From positions 637,600 to 701,599 of the forward strand of contig NZ_LN898230.1 in the NCBI RefSeq assembly GCF_001457835.1: a stretch of 64,000 nucleotides of DNA. The letters are read 5' to 3'. The stretch comes from Fenollaria timonensis (GTDB lineage: Bacteria > Bacillota > Clostridia > Tissierellales > Peptoniphilaceae). Both the position numbers and the translations under genes were made by a program. Position 1 is the first letter of the stretch; the number at the start of each line of letters is the position of its first letter. Of the stretch, positions 1 to 8,287 are shown piece after piece. A model generated the notes under the pieces. It did no database searches, was not told where the DNA came from, and was given only the letters and a program-made list of their open reading frames with translations.

Positions 1-1
1 A

Positions 2-322
2 TATGCAGATTTATCACCTGTCATAGGCTCTGAACAAGGCGGTGTGAGGCCAGTTATTGTCGTGCAAAACGATGTCGGCAACAAGTATTCACCGACCATC
101 ATTGTTGCGGCAATTACAAGCCAACTGAATAAATCTAAACTACCGACCCATATAGAGATAGATGGACCGGAATTTGGCTTGCCTAAGGATAGTGTAATTT
201 TGCTTGAACAGATCAGAACTATTGATAAGAAAAGATTAAGAGAAAAGATAGGCAGTGTAACTGATAAGCTTATGGCAAAGGTTGACGAGGGACTAAAGAT
301 AAGTTTAGCATTGACTAAATAA
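2..322 (+). CDS. MazF/PemK-family endoribonuclease toxin (EndoA-like), 5' end cut by window
   Basis: The reading frame is open to the left edge, so the true start lies outside the window. The visible part begins [20 protein letters not shown] and continues with [11 protein letters not shown] and an AAITSQ segment, the typical core of chromosomal MazF/EndoA mRNA interferases, which cleave single-stranded RNA at short motifs and are held inactive by a small antitoxin. The antitoxin gene would be expected just upstream, out of view. An internal GTG at 44 is unlikely to be the start because conserved family sequence precedes it. The gene ends 31 bp before the glycan cluster. Confidence 0.9.
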   Translation, partial: YADLSPVIGSEQGGVRPVIVVQNDVGNKYSPTIIVAAITSQLNKSKLPTHIEIDGPEFGLPKDSVILLEQIRTIDKKRLREKIGSVTDKLMAKVDEGLKISLALTK

Positions 323-353
323 TTTTTACATATAGAAAATTTAGGAGGAAATA

Positions 354-1622
354 ATGAATATTAAAAGCATTTCCGTATTAGGATTAGGATATATTGGCTT
401 ACCAACAGCCACAATACTAAGTGATCATTTCAAGGTTTTTGGATATGATCCAGTTAAGGAAAAAATCGAAAAGATTAAGAATGGAACTTTAGAGATAGAT
501 GAGCCAGGACTTAAAGAAGTTCTAGACAAAGCTCTTGAAGAAGGAAGGATAGAAGTTTCAGATAGGATTCATGAAGCCGATATGTATATAATATGCGTAG
601 GAACACCATTTAATGATGACAAGAGCTGCGACTTAAAGTACATTAAGGATGCTTGTCACGACATATTAAAAGTTATTAAAAAAGGTGATACTGTTGTTCT
701 TGAATCAACATCGCCACCACGCACAACTGAAGATGTGGTCAAGCCTATACTTGAAAAGTCTGGCTTAAAAGTTTCAGAAGACATATATTTAGCTCATAGT
801 CCTGAAAGAGTTATTCCAGGAAATATTTTATATGAGCTAAAGAACAACCATAGAGTAGTAGGTGGAGTAGATGCAAAATCTGCCGAAATAGTTAGAGATG
901 TGTATAAAACTTTTGTTGATGCAGAAGTATTTACAACAGACGCAACAACAGCTGAAGTATGTAAGCTATTAGAAAACACATTCAGAGACGTCAACATAGC
1001 TCTTGCAAATGAAATGCTTAAGATTTGTGACACACTTGGAGTCAATGTGTGGGAACTAATTGAATTAGCTAATAAACACCCAAGAGTAAATGTTCATACA
1101 CCAGGACCAGGTGTTGGAGGACACTGCATATCCGTAGACCCATGGTTCTTAGTAACAGCAGATAAGGAAAATTCCAAGTTAATTCATCAAGCTAGAGATA
1201 TAAATGACTCTATGCCTAAGTTTACTGCGGATAAGATAAGGAAAATAGTTGATAAAGGCTCTAAGATAGCTATACTTGGTTCTTCATTTAAGCCAAATAT
1301 AGATGACTTTAGAGAAAGCCCAATAACTCATCTTATTGCTTTATTGAAAGATGATTACAATGTAGCTGTTTACGATCCATTTAAGAATGATCAAATTCTT
1401 GAATTTAATGAACTTTATGATGACATACGCGCAGTAGTTACAGGCGCAGATTTATTGGTTTTAGGAGTAAATCATGGACAATTCTGTTTCCTTGACTACA
1501 AAGAAATAAAGAAAATTATGAATAAAAAGAATATTTTTGACACAAGAAACTATGTTGATAGAGAAAAAGTAGAAGCTTTAGGCTTTAATTATTATTTATT
1601 AGGTAGTGGGGAATTTGAGTAG
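354..1622 (+). CDS. wecC: UDP-N-acetyl-D-mannosamine dehydrogenase (WecC-like)
   Basis: NAD-dependent oxidation of UDP-ManNAc to UDP-ManNAcA, supplying an acidic sugar for a surface polysaccharide. The 422-residue length fits the UDP-glucose/GDP-mannose dehydrogenase family. The N-terminal Rossmann motif GLGYIGLPTA lies at residues 10-19, followed by a PERVIPG segment. The catalytic-cysteine motif GPGVGGHCISVDPWFL places the cysteine at residue 258. HCISVDPWFL with PERVIPG favours the WecC/ManNAc branch over UDP-glucose dehydrogenase, but substrate is inferred. A strong AGGAGG precedes the ATG. It is the first gene of a glycan cluster whose TagA-type transferase would use ManNAc. Confidence 0.88.
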   Translation: MNIKSISVLGLGYIGLPTATILSDHFKVFGYDPVKEKIEKIKNGTLEIDEPGLKEVLDKALEEGRIEVSDRIHEADMYIICVGTPFNDDKSCDLKYIKDACHDILKVIKKGDTVVLESTSPPRTTEDVVKPILEKSGLKVSEDIYLAHSPERVIPGNILYELKNNHRVVGGVDAKSAEIVRDVYKTFVDAEVFTTDATTAEVCKLLENTFRDVNIALANEMLKICDTLGVNVWELIELANKHPRVNVHTPGPGVGGHCISVDPWFLVTADKENSKLIHQARDINDSMPKFTADKIRKIVDKGSKIAILGSSFKPNIDDFRESPITHLIALLKDDYNVAVYDPFKNDQILEFNELYDDIRAVVTGADLLVLGVNHGQFCFLDYKEIKKIMNKKNIFDTRNYVDREKVEALGFNYYLLGSGEFE

Positions 1623-2853
1623 GATATTATTTATTGCAAATCAATTCCCGCCAATAGGTGGAAGCGGTGTGCAAAGAAGTTTAAAGTTTGTAAAATACCT
1701 ATCAAGGCTTGGCAATGAAGTTTTAGTTGTGTCGAAAGACGCTAGTAAGGATTTAAAAGACGATAGCTTATTAAAAGATGTTCCAGAAAATGTCAAAGTT
1801 ATTAGACTTAAGGCCCATGATATTAATAACAGCGGTCTATTTAAAAAAGTCTATGCTAAGTTTTTTGCTCTTCCTGATGCAGAAGTTTTTTGGTATAAAT
1901 TTAATAAAAAAGAGATAGAAAAGATAGCTCTAGAATTCAATCCAGATGTGATATATACTACAAGTTACCCATATTCGGCTCATCTATTTGGCTTATACTT
2001 AAAAGAAAAGTTTCCGAAGATGAAGTGGATAGTTGACTATAGAGATGAGTGGACAAATAATCCATTCCATTTGGATAGCTTTTCATCAAGAATGAAGATG
2101 AAAGCATCTAAAAAGACTGAGCTTGAAATAAATTCTAAGTGCGATTACTTTATTACAAACACTAGATTTATGCTCGATAACTTTATAGCAGACTTACCTG
2201 AGCTTAAGGGCAAGTCCACATATATACCGAACGGTTACGACGAAGAAGACTTTTTAGGCATATATCCTAAAGAAGAAAGCGATAAATTTACTTTTATTCA
2301 CACAGGTGCTCTATATGGCAGAAGGAATTTGCATGAATTTTTATCAGCCTTAAAAGAGCTTGTAGATGAAGGTAAAATCGATAAGAATGAGATTAGGATA
2401 AATATTGCAGGCAATGTAAAAGAATCTCAAATAGAAGAGTATAAAAAAACATATAATTTTGAAAAAGAAATTAATTATCTATCTTATCTAGCTCATGAAG
2501 AGTCAATAAGAAAGCTACTTGAAGCGGATGTGCTATTGCTTCTTATTGGTAAGGGCAAAGGCTCTGAGAACTTCTACACAGGAAAAGTTTTTGAGTATCT
2601 AAGAGCATATAAAAACATTTTAGCTATAGTTCCTAAGCATGGAGCAGCAGGAGAGCTTATAGAAGAGACAAAGACTGGCCTTGTTGCAGAACCTGGAGAG
2701 ACTATAGAGATTAAAAACGCTATAATGAGGCTATACGAAAACTATAAGAACGAGAATAATTATTATGGCGATAAAGAGCTAATAAAAAAATATTCAAGAC
2801 AAGCACAAGCTGAAGAGCTAAACAATATTATAAATAAAATTTTGGAGGAATAA
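1606..2853 (+). CDS. GT-B fold glycosyltransferase (family 4-like)
   Basis: A cytoplasmic or membrane-associated sugar transferase of about 415 residues. The N-terminal LFIANQFPPIGGSGVQR segment is the usual start of a GT4 acceptor domain. The C-terminal half carries a FTFIHTGALYGRRNL segment and a GKVFEYLRAYKNILAI segment typical of the nucleotide-sugar-binding domain. The start overlaps the end of wecC: GTG at 1606 or the in-frame TTG at 1615 are both possible, and the upstream Shine-Dalgarno is weak, which suggests translational coupling. The sugar and acceptor cannot be told from sequence; context points to assembly of the same wall polymer as its neighbours. Confidence 0.82.
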   Translation: MGNLSRILFIANQFPPIGGSGVQRSLKFVKYLSRLGNEVLVVSKDASKDLKDDSLLKDVPENVKVIRLKAHDINNSGLFKKVYAKFFALPDAEVFWYKFNKKEIEKIALEFNPDVIYTTSYPYSAHLFGLYLKEKFPKMKWIVDYRDEWTNNPFHLDSFSSRMKMKASKKTELEINSKCDYFITNTRFMLDNFIADLPELKGKSTYIPNGYDEEDFLGIYPKEESDKFTFIHTGALYGRRNLHEFLSALKELVDEGKIDKNEIRINIAGNVKESQIEEYKKTYNFEKEINYLSYLAHEESIRKLLEADVLLLLIGKGKGSENFYTGKVFEYLRAYKNILAIVPKHGAAGELIEETKTGLVAEPGETIEIKNAIMRLYENYKNENNYYGDKELIKKYSRQAQAEELNNIINKILEE

Positions 2854-3336
2854 ATGAAGAAGAAATTTAAGATTAATATTTTCGATATATTTATTATATT
2901 AATCTTCTTAGTGCTAATATTTTTACTTGTCAATAGAAAAAATATTAAGTCAAACATAGGTAAAGAAGAAAAAAGAACAGTTATCATCACCGCAGAAGCT
3001 AAAGATGACATTACAAGAGACGCTATCAAGGATTTGAAGCCGGGAGATAAGCTATTTGCGCAAGAAACATTTCAAGACGGCGAAATAATAAGCGTTGATA
3101 TACAAGCTAAAAAGAATGAACTAGTAAAGACTAACGGTGAGATCGTTGTAGTTGACGATGCAGAATTTGTTAACCCTATACTTAAGATTAAGGCTAATGT
3201 CAACTATACTGGTCCTTACATGTCTTTAGGAGGACAAGAGATAAAAGCAGGCGTTGATATGTACGTTAAGACTAAGGATCACGCATATCTTGGCTATATA
3301 ACAAATGTGGAGGAAGTAGATGAAAATAATAGATAA
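2854..3336 (+). CDS. DUF4330-like single-pass membrane protein (first of a tandem pair)
   Basis: A 160-residue protein with one N-terminal transmembrane segment (residues about 9-26, IFDIFIILIFLVLIFLLV) and an extracytoplasmic, probably beta-rich domain. Near the C-terminus, GGQEIKAGVDMYVKTKDHAY resembles the equivalent GKQELRLGSTIFLESDNY stretch of the next gene, so the two are diverged paralogs. The DUF4330 assignment is by recollection of the family pattern and is weaker here than for the second copy. A GGAGG sits before the ATG. Function is unknown; the place between a glycosyltransferase and the polymerase-like gene suggests a role in polysaccharide assembly or export. Confidence 0.65.
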   Translation: MKKKFKINIFDIFIILIFLVLIFLLVNRKNIKSNIGKEEKRTVIITAEAKDDITRDAIKDLKPGDKLFAQETFQDGEIISVDIQAKKNELVKTNGEIVVVDDAEFVNPILKIKANVNYTGPYMSLGGQEIKAGVDMYVKTKDHAYLGYITNVEEVDENNR

Positions 3337-3814
3337 TAAATTAAGATTATTTGGTAAAGTAAGTCTATTAGATATAATAGCTGTATTGATTGTAATAGCC
3401 TTAGTTTTCTTTGCTTCGCTAAAACTAATGAGAAAAGATGTTGCCGACATAACTTTAGGCAAAACAACTGAAAAGTATGAGGCGACACTATATTTATATG
3501 AAGATAAAGGCAATACAGATTGTATAAGAGTAGGCGACCAACTAGGCGAAATGAAAAATCACTTCGACATCTTCGTTAAAGATATTAAAAGAGAAGACTT
3601 CTATGTAAATACAGTTGATGACAATGGTGAGGTAAAAAAAGTAATTGATCCACTTAAGGAAAAGACTATAGTTACTATAGAAGGCGATTTTTCACATGTA
3701 AACAACTCGCTTAAGTTTGGCAAGCAAGAGCTAAGACTTGGCTCAACAATATTCTTAGAGTCTGACAATTATAGACTTAGTGCGCTTATAGCTGATAGGA
3801 AGAAAGTTGATTAA
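3320..3814 (+). CDS. DUF4330 domain membrane protein (second of a tandem pair)
   Basis: A 164-residue protein that starts KIIDNKLRLFGKVSLLDIIA, the characteristic opening of DUF4330 proteins (a short cytoplasmic leader, then one transmembrane helix at about residues 17-36). The rest is a predicted extracytoplasmic domain with the conserved GKQELRLGSTIFLESD element near the end. It overlaps the preceding paralog by 17 bp and touches the next gene, so it is surely co-transcribed. The biochemical function of DUF4330 is not known to me. Its placement beside a Wzy-like protein and CsaB/TagA domains is the best functional clue. Confidence 0.75.
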   Translation: MKIIDNKLRLFGKVSLLDIIAVLIVIALVFFASLKLMRKDVADITLGKTTEKYEATLYLYEDKGNTDCIRVGDQLGEMKNHFDIFVKDIKREDFYVNTVDDNGEVKKVIDPLKEKTIVTIEGDFSHVNNSLKFGKQELRLGSTIFLESDNYRLSALIADRKKVD

Positions 3815-3815
3815 G

Positions 3816-5351
3816 ATGGAAAAACTATTTAAAGAGAGCCTTTTTTATAGAATATACATCTATATACTGTCTCTACTTAGATCAAGCTTTCTATTTGACT
3901 ATACAAAACCGCAATATAAACTAAGAACTTACAATGATAGTTTAAAAGGCAGTCATCTATACAAATTATTAGCTAAACTAGATGAAAAGATGTCTAGATT
4001 TTATAAAAAGTTAAATAAGGTATACAAAGAAAGCTTTATCCGTGACATAGTCGATAAATTTAATACTGCATTTCATGAGTCAATCATTTACAAGGGCTTT
4101 ATTAAGCTTACTGGTGTAAACTACTTTGGCTTTATTTTTGTTTTAGTAATTGTAGCATATATATTTACTGACTATATAATCAGAAGGATACCTGGACTTA
4201 GCTCGTTTGCAAACTACTGGGATGAATTTTACTTTTTATTCATGGTTTTTTATATAGCAATGAGAAGGATGAACTCAAATGGAAGCATTAGATATAATTT
4301 CACTCCATTTGGCTTTGTGCTAGCTGTATACTTCATTCTAGGTGTAATACATGTGCTTGTAGTACAACCGAACACTAAGATAGCTATAGAAGGCTTTAGA
4401 GCTATGTTCCAACACATTCTATGGTACTACATCTTTGTACAATTTTTAACAAATGAAAATATTGTCAAGACAAGTTCAAAGTTTATAATGCACGGCGGAT
4501 TTTTACTCGGTTTACACGCCTTATATCAATTCATATTCAAAGTCAAAATGCCAGGCAACTGGATTGACTCAAGCGAATCAATAAAGGTAAGAGCCTTTTC
4601 AATAGTAGGCTCGCCTAATATACTTGGCGTACTATTTGTACTAATAATACCACTTGCAATAGCTTTATTTTTAATTGAAAAGAATAAAAAATCAAAAGCC
4701 ATATATTTTATTGAAGTCATGGTTATGCTCTTAGGATTACTATTAACATACTCAAGAGGCGCGTGGATTGCCTTTGCACTAGCCATCTTCGTCTTTATAC
4801 TATTTACAAATGTGCGTGTACTTACGCCATTCGTAATACTCGGCTCTTTGTTTATAGTTTCAGGCAACTCACTATCAACAAGATTATTATACATGCTAAC
4901 ACCAGAATACATGTTTAAATCAGCTAGTGGAGGCAGGATATATAGATGGACAATTGGCTTAAAAGTTTGGTCAAAGCATAAGTTTTGGGGCGTTGGCCTT
5001 GGTAGATATGGCGGAGCAGTTGCTTTAAATAACGATTTATCGCCATTTTACTTAGATAACTACTACTTAAAAACACTTGTCGAAACAGGCTACTATGGTA
5101 TATGTGCAATAGGTTTTATGATACTTGGATTTTTAATATCTACATTAAAAGTAGTTTTTACACAAAAGAACTTAGATAATAAGATACTAGCATGCGGACT
5201 ATTTTGCGGCGCTTTAGGCGTCTTAATTCAAAACTCTGTTGAAAACATATTTGAGTTCCCAGCTATGATCATATATTTTGTTATGTATGCAGCACTTATC
5301 ATGGGACTAAGAAATAAAGGAATTGATTATGAAAGTACTTCATCTAATTAG
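3816..5351 (+). CDS. O-antigen ligase / Wzy polymerase-like membrane protein
   Basis: A polytopic membrane protein of about 511 residues. An N-terminal cytoplasmic stretch of roughly 90 residues is followed by about ten to twelve hydrophobic helices. The motif LLTYSRGAWIAFALAIFVF and the later GVGLGRYGG and ENIFEFPAMI segments are typical of the O-antigen ligase (Wzy_C) superfamily, which polymerises or transfers lipid-linked glycans on the outer face of the membrane. I chose the ATG at 3816 over the TTG at 3807 because AGGAAGAA at 3797-3804 is well spaced for it. The stop overlaps the start of the next gene. Polymerase versus ligase activity cannot be decided. Confidence 0.85.
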   Translation: MEKLFKESLFYRIYIYILSLLRSSFLFDYTKPQYKLRTYNDSLKGSHLYKLLAKLDEKMSRFYKKLNKVYKESFIRDIVDKFNTAFHESIIYKGFIKLTGVNYFGFIFVLVIVAYIFTDYIIRRIPGLSSFANYWDEFYFLFMVFYIAMRRMNSNGSIRYNFTPFGFVLAVYFILGVIHVLVVQPNTKIAIEGFRAMFQHILWYYIFVQFLTNENIVKTSSKFIMHGGFLLGLHALYQFIFKVKMPGNWIDSSESIKVRAFSIVGSPNILGVLFVLIIPLAIALFLIEKNKKSKAIYFIEVMVMLLGLLLTYSRGAWIAFALAIFVFILFTNVRVLTPFVILGSLFIVSGNSLSTRLLYMLTPEYMFKSASGGRIYRWTIGLKVWSKHKFWGVGLGRYGGAVALNNDLSPFYLDNYYLKTLVETGYYGICAIGFMILGFLISTLKVVFTQKNLDNKILACGLFCGALGVLIQNSVENIFEFPAMIIYFVMYAALIMGLRNKGIDYESTSSN

Positions 5352-7518
5352 TGGCGGAGACACTGGCGGAGCAAAGACACACATCATAAATCTGCTATGC
5401 GGTTTAAAAGACAAAGTAGAAGTAAAATTAGTTTGCTTTATCTATGGACCTTTTGCTGAAGACTTAAAAAAGCACGGTATAGACGTAGAGGTCATTGAAC
5501 AAAGAAGCAGATTTGATTTTTCTGTCGTTAATAAGCTCAAGGACCTTATTGAGAGTGAAAATTATGAGATAGTTCATTCACATGGAGCAAGAGCTAACCT
5601 TATAAGCTACTTTTTGAAGAAGAAAGTCAATGCTAAGTTTATAACTACAGTTCACAGCGATTATTTATTAGACTTTAAAGATAATTTTTATAAGAATATA
5701 GTTTTTACCAATCTTAACAAGTTTGCCTTAAAAAGATTTGACAATTACATAGCAGTTTCTGATAGTTTTAAGGATATGCTTGTAAGTAGAGGCTTTGATA
5801 AGAATAAAATATTTACTATATATAATGGTATATTTTTAGAAGATAGAGATATTAAGGACAAAGAAAGCTATTTAAAAGAAAAAAATATTGCTTATAAGGA
5901 TAAGTTCATAGTCGGTATCTTAGCTAGACTAGATAAGGTTAAAGACCACGAGACATTTTTAAGAGCGGCAAGAGAAGTAATTGATAAAGATAAATCAGTC
6001 ATATTCTTAATTGCGGGAGACGGTCAAGATAAGGAGCACTTATTGAGCCTAAGTAAAGAGCTAGCTTTAGAAGATAATGTTTATTTCTTAGGCAACGAAG
6101 AGCATCCATACGATTTTCTTAACGCGATAGATATAAATGTCTTATGCAGTTTGAGTGAGTCATTCCCATACGTTATCATGGAGGGAGGCTCATTAAAGAA
6201 GGCGACCATTGCATCTAAAGTTGGTGGTATACCAAAGATCATACTTGACGGAGAGACAGGAAAATTATTCGAAAAACAAGATTACAAGGCCTTAGCAGCG
6301 CACATACTTGATTTAAAAAATAATGCTGATGAGCGAAAAAAGCTTGGCGAAAATCTTTATAATAGAATAATTGATAATTTCACTCACATCAAGATGGCTG
6401 AGAAACATGTAGATATTTACAAGAAGATAGTCTCAAAGAAAATAATTATGTCGGGCTACTTCGGCTTTTCAAACTCGGGGGATGATGCTATACTTAAATC
6501 AATTATAGAATCATTTAAGTCATTGGATCCTTATCTAAATATTAAAGTTCTATCAAAAGATCCAGACTTAACTGAGAGGGAATATGGCGTAGCTGCCGTT
6601 GATAGATTTAAATTCTTTGATGTAAGAAAAAGTTTAAAGGCAGCTGATATGCTTATAAGTGGTGGCGGAAGTTTACTTCAAGACAAGACAAGTTCAAGAT
6701 CAATTTGGTACTACTTGTTAATTATGAAGCTCGCTAAGCGCTACAAGAAAAAAGTTTTTGTCTACTCCAATGGTGTTGGGCCTATAAATAAGAGATTTAA
6801 TAGAAATATCACACGAAGAGTACTTAATAAAGTTGACTATATTACGCTTAGAGACAAGGACTCGTATGATTTTATAAAGTCCATCGGCGTTAACAATCCA
6901 AATATAAAAGTCTTATCAGATCCAGTCTTTAATTTAAAAGAGGCTAGCGATGAAAGTGTTCACAAGAAATTTGATATAAATGAGGATACAGTTTTGGTCT
7001 CAATTAGATCGTGGATGGATGACGAAAAGCTTATAGCTGAGCTAAGTAAGTTTTTAAACTACCTTATTGATGAGGGCAAAAACATCGTCTTTATGCCTAT
7101 GCAAACACCTAGAGATACGACTATCTCAGAAAAAATTGCGGCAAATTTAAAATCAAGTAAGATTATCAATGAAAAGTATCCAGTTGAGATACTCATGAGT
7201 CTTATGAAGAACGCTGACTTTATCGTGGCCATGAGGCTTCATGCTATGATATACGCAATACATCAAAACGTGCCATTCATTGGTCTTTCTTATGATCCAA
7301 AGACAGAGACACTGCTAAAAGACTTTGATGAGAGCATAAACATCGACGTTGACGCAATTAATTATGATGATTTACTAAAAGCGTATAAGTACATTAAAGA
7401 GAATAGAGAAGCTTTTATCTCTAATTTAAGTACTATTAATGAAGAGAATAAGAAAAAGGCGATAGAGGCAAGTAAGCTTGCACTAAAACTTTTAGAGGAT
7501 GATGCTAATGGACATTAA
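5329..7518 (+). CDS. Fusion: GT4 glycosyltransferase + CsaB-type polysaccharide pyruvyl transferase
   Basis: A 729-residue two-domain protein. Residues 1 to about 365 form a GT-B glycosyltransferase (start MKVLHLISGGDTGGAKTHI; FLIAGDGQD; C-terminal ALSESFPYVIMEGG-like SLSESFPYVIMEGG element). From about residue 372, MSGYFGFSNSGDDAILKSI opens a polysaccharide pyruvyl transferase domain of the CsaB family, with the family signature AMRLHAMIYA near the end. CsaB adds ketal pyruvate to wall polymer ManNAc residues, and the modified polymer anchors SLH-domain surface proteins. The ATG at 5329 overlaps the preceding gene. I see no internal ribosome-binding site before the second domain, so one polypeptide is expected. 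Confidence 0.87.
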   Translation: MKVLHLISGGDTGGAKTHIINLLCGLKDKVEVKLVCFIYGPFAEDLKKHGIDVEVIEQRSRFDFSVVNKLKDLIESENYEIVHSHGARANLISYFLKKKVNAKFITTVHSDYLLDFKDNFYKNIVFTNLNKFALKRFDNYIAVSDSFKDMLVSRGFDKNKIFTIYNGIFLEDRDIKDKESYLKEKNIAYKDKFIVGILARLDKVKDHETFLRAAREVIDKDKSVIFLIAGDGQDKEHLLSLSKELALEDNVYFLGNEEHPYDFLNAIDINVLCSLSESFPYVIMEGGSLKKATIASKVGGIPKIILDGETGKLFEKQDYKALAAHILDLKNNADERKKLGENLYNRIIDNFTHIKMAEKHVDIYKKIVSKKIIMSGYFGFSNSGDDAILKSIIESFKSLDPYLNIKVLSKDPDLTEREYGVAAVDRFKFFDVRKSLKAADMLISGGGSLLQDKTSSRSIWYYLLIMKLAKRYKKKVFVYSNGVGPINKRFNRNITRRVLNKVDYITLRDKDSYDFIKSIGVNNPNIKVLSDPVFNLKEASDESVHKKFDINEDTVLVSIRSWMDDEKLIAELSKFLNYLIDEGKNIVFMPMQTPRDTTISEKIAANLKSSKIINEKYPVEILMSLMKNADFIVAMRLHAMIYAIHQNVPFIGLSYDPKTETLLKDFDESINIDVDAINYDDLLKAYKYIKENREAFISNLSTINEENKKKAIEASKLALKLLEDDANGH

Positions 7519-8275
7519 AATATTAGGTGTTAGAATAAATAATATTGACATGGATGAGACCATGAACAAGATAGATGGTTTTTTTGATAGTGATGAACTA
7601 AATTATATATATACGCCAAATCCAGAAATAGTTATGAGAGCAGGAAGAGATGAGGAGTTTAAGAAAATTATTAACTCAGCCTCACTAAACTTATGTGACG
7701 GAATTGGATTAATAATTGCATCAAAACTAAAAAAGAAGCCACTTAAATCAAGAGTAACCGGCTACGATACATCAATTAAGATCTTAGAGCTAATGAATGA
7801 GAAATGCCTCTCACTATTCTTATTAGGAGCTAAGCCTGGCATAGCTGAAAAAGCTATTGAAAGAATCAATCATGATTATCCAAACATCGTCATAGCAGGC
7901 TACAACAACGGATATTTCAATGGTAGCCACAACGGTCACGCTTCATGTTACGAAGAAGAGGCTTTAATACAAAAGATAAATGATTCAAAGGCAGACGCCA
8001 TCTTCGTAGGTATGGGCGCTGGCTACCAAGAAAAATTTATCTATTATAATAAAGATAAATTAAAAACCAAACTAGCTATTGCTAATGGCGGCGTCATAGA
8101 TGTACTGGCAGGCAATGTCAAGATAGCACCAGCTTTTATAAGAAAAATAGGGATGGAGTGGCTATATAGGTTAATCAAAGAGCCAAAACGATTTAAACGA
8201 CAATTAGATATACCAAAATTTTTAATTAAGATAATATTTACAAAAAACGCAGTAGAGTATATAGATAAAGAATAA
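7508..8275 (+). CDS. tagA: WecG/TagA/CpsF-family N-acetylmannosaminyltransferase
   Basis: Transfers ManNAc from UDP-ManNAc to undecaprenyl-PP-GlcNAc, the committed second step in many wall polymer pathways. The 255-residue protein has the family hallmarks YTPNPEIVMRA, LCDGIGLI, a LFLLGAKPG glycine-rich loop and IFVGMGAGYQEKFI. Three in-frame ATGs (7499, 7502, 7508) exist; AGAGG at 7494-7498 best fits 7508. It overlaps the CsaB fusion gene. Product is inferred from family; some members use glucose or other UDP-sugars. Confidence 0.88.
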   Translation: MDIKILGVRINNIDMDETMNKIDGFFDSDELNYIYTPNPEIVMRAGRDEEFKKIINSASLNLCDGIGLIIASKLKKKPLKSRVTGYDTSIKILELMNEKCLSLFLLGAKPGIAEKAIERINHDYPNIVIAGYNNGYFNGSHNGHASCYEEEALIQKINDSKADAIFVGMGAGYQEKFIYYNKDKLKTKLAIANGGVIDVLAGNVKIAPAFIRKIGMEWLYRLIKEPKRFKRQLDIPKFLIKIIFTKNAVEYIDKE

Positions 8276-8287
8276 TAGGAGGTTAAT

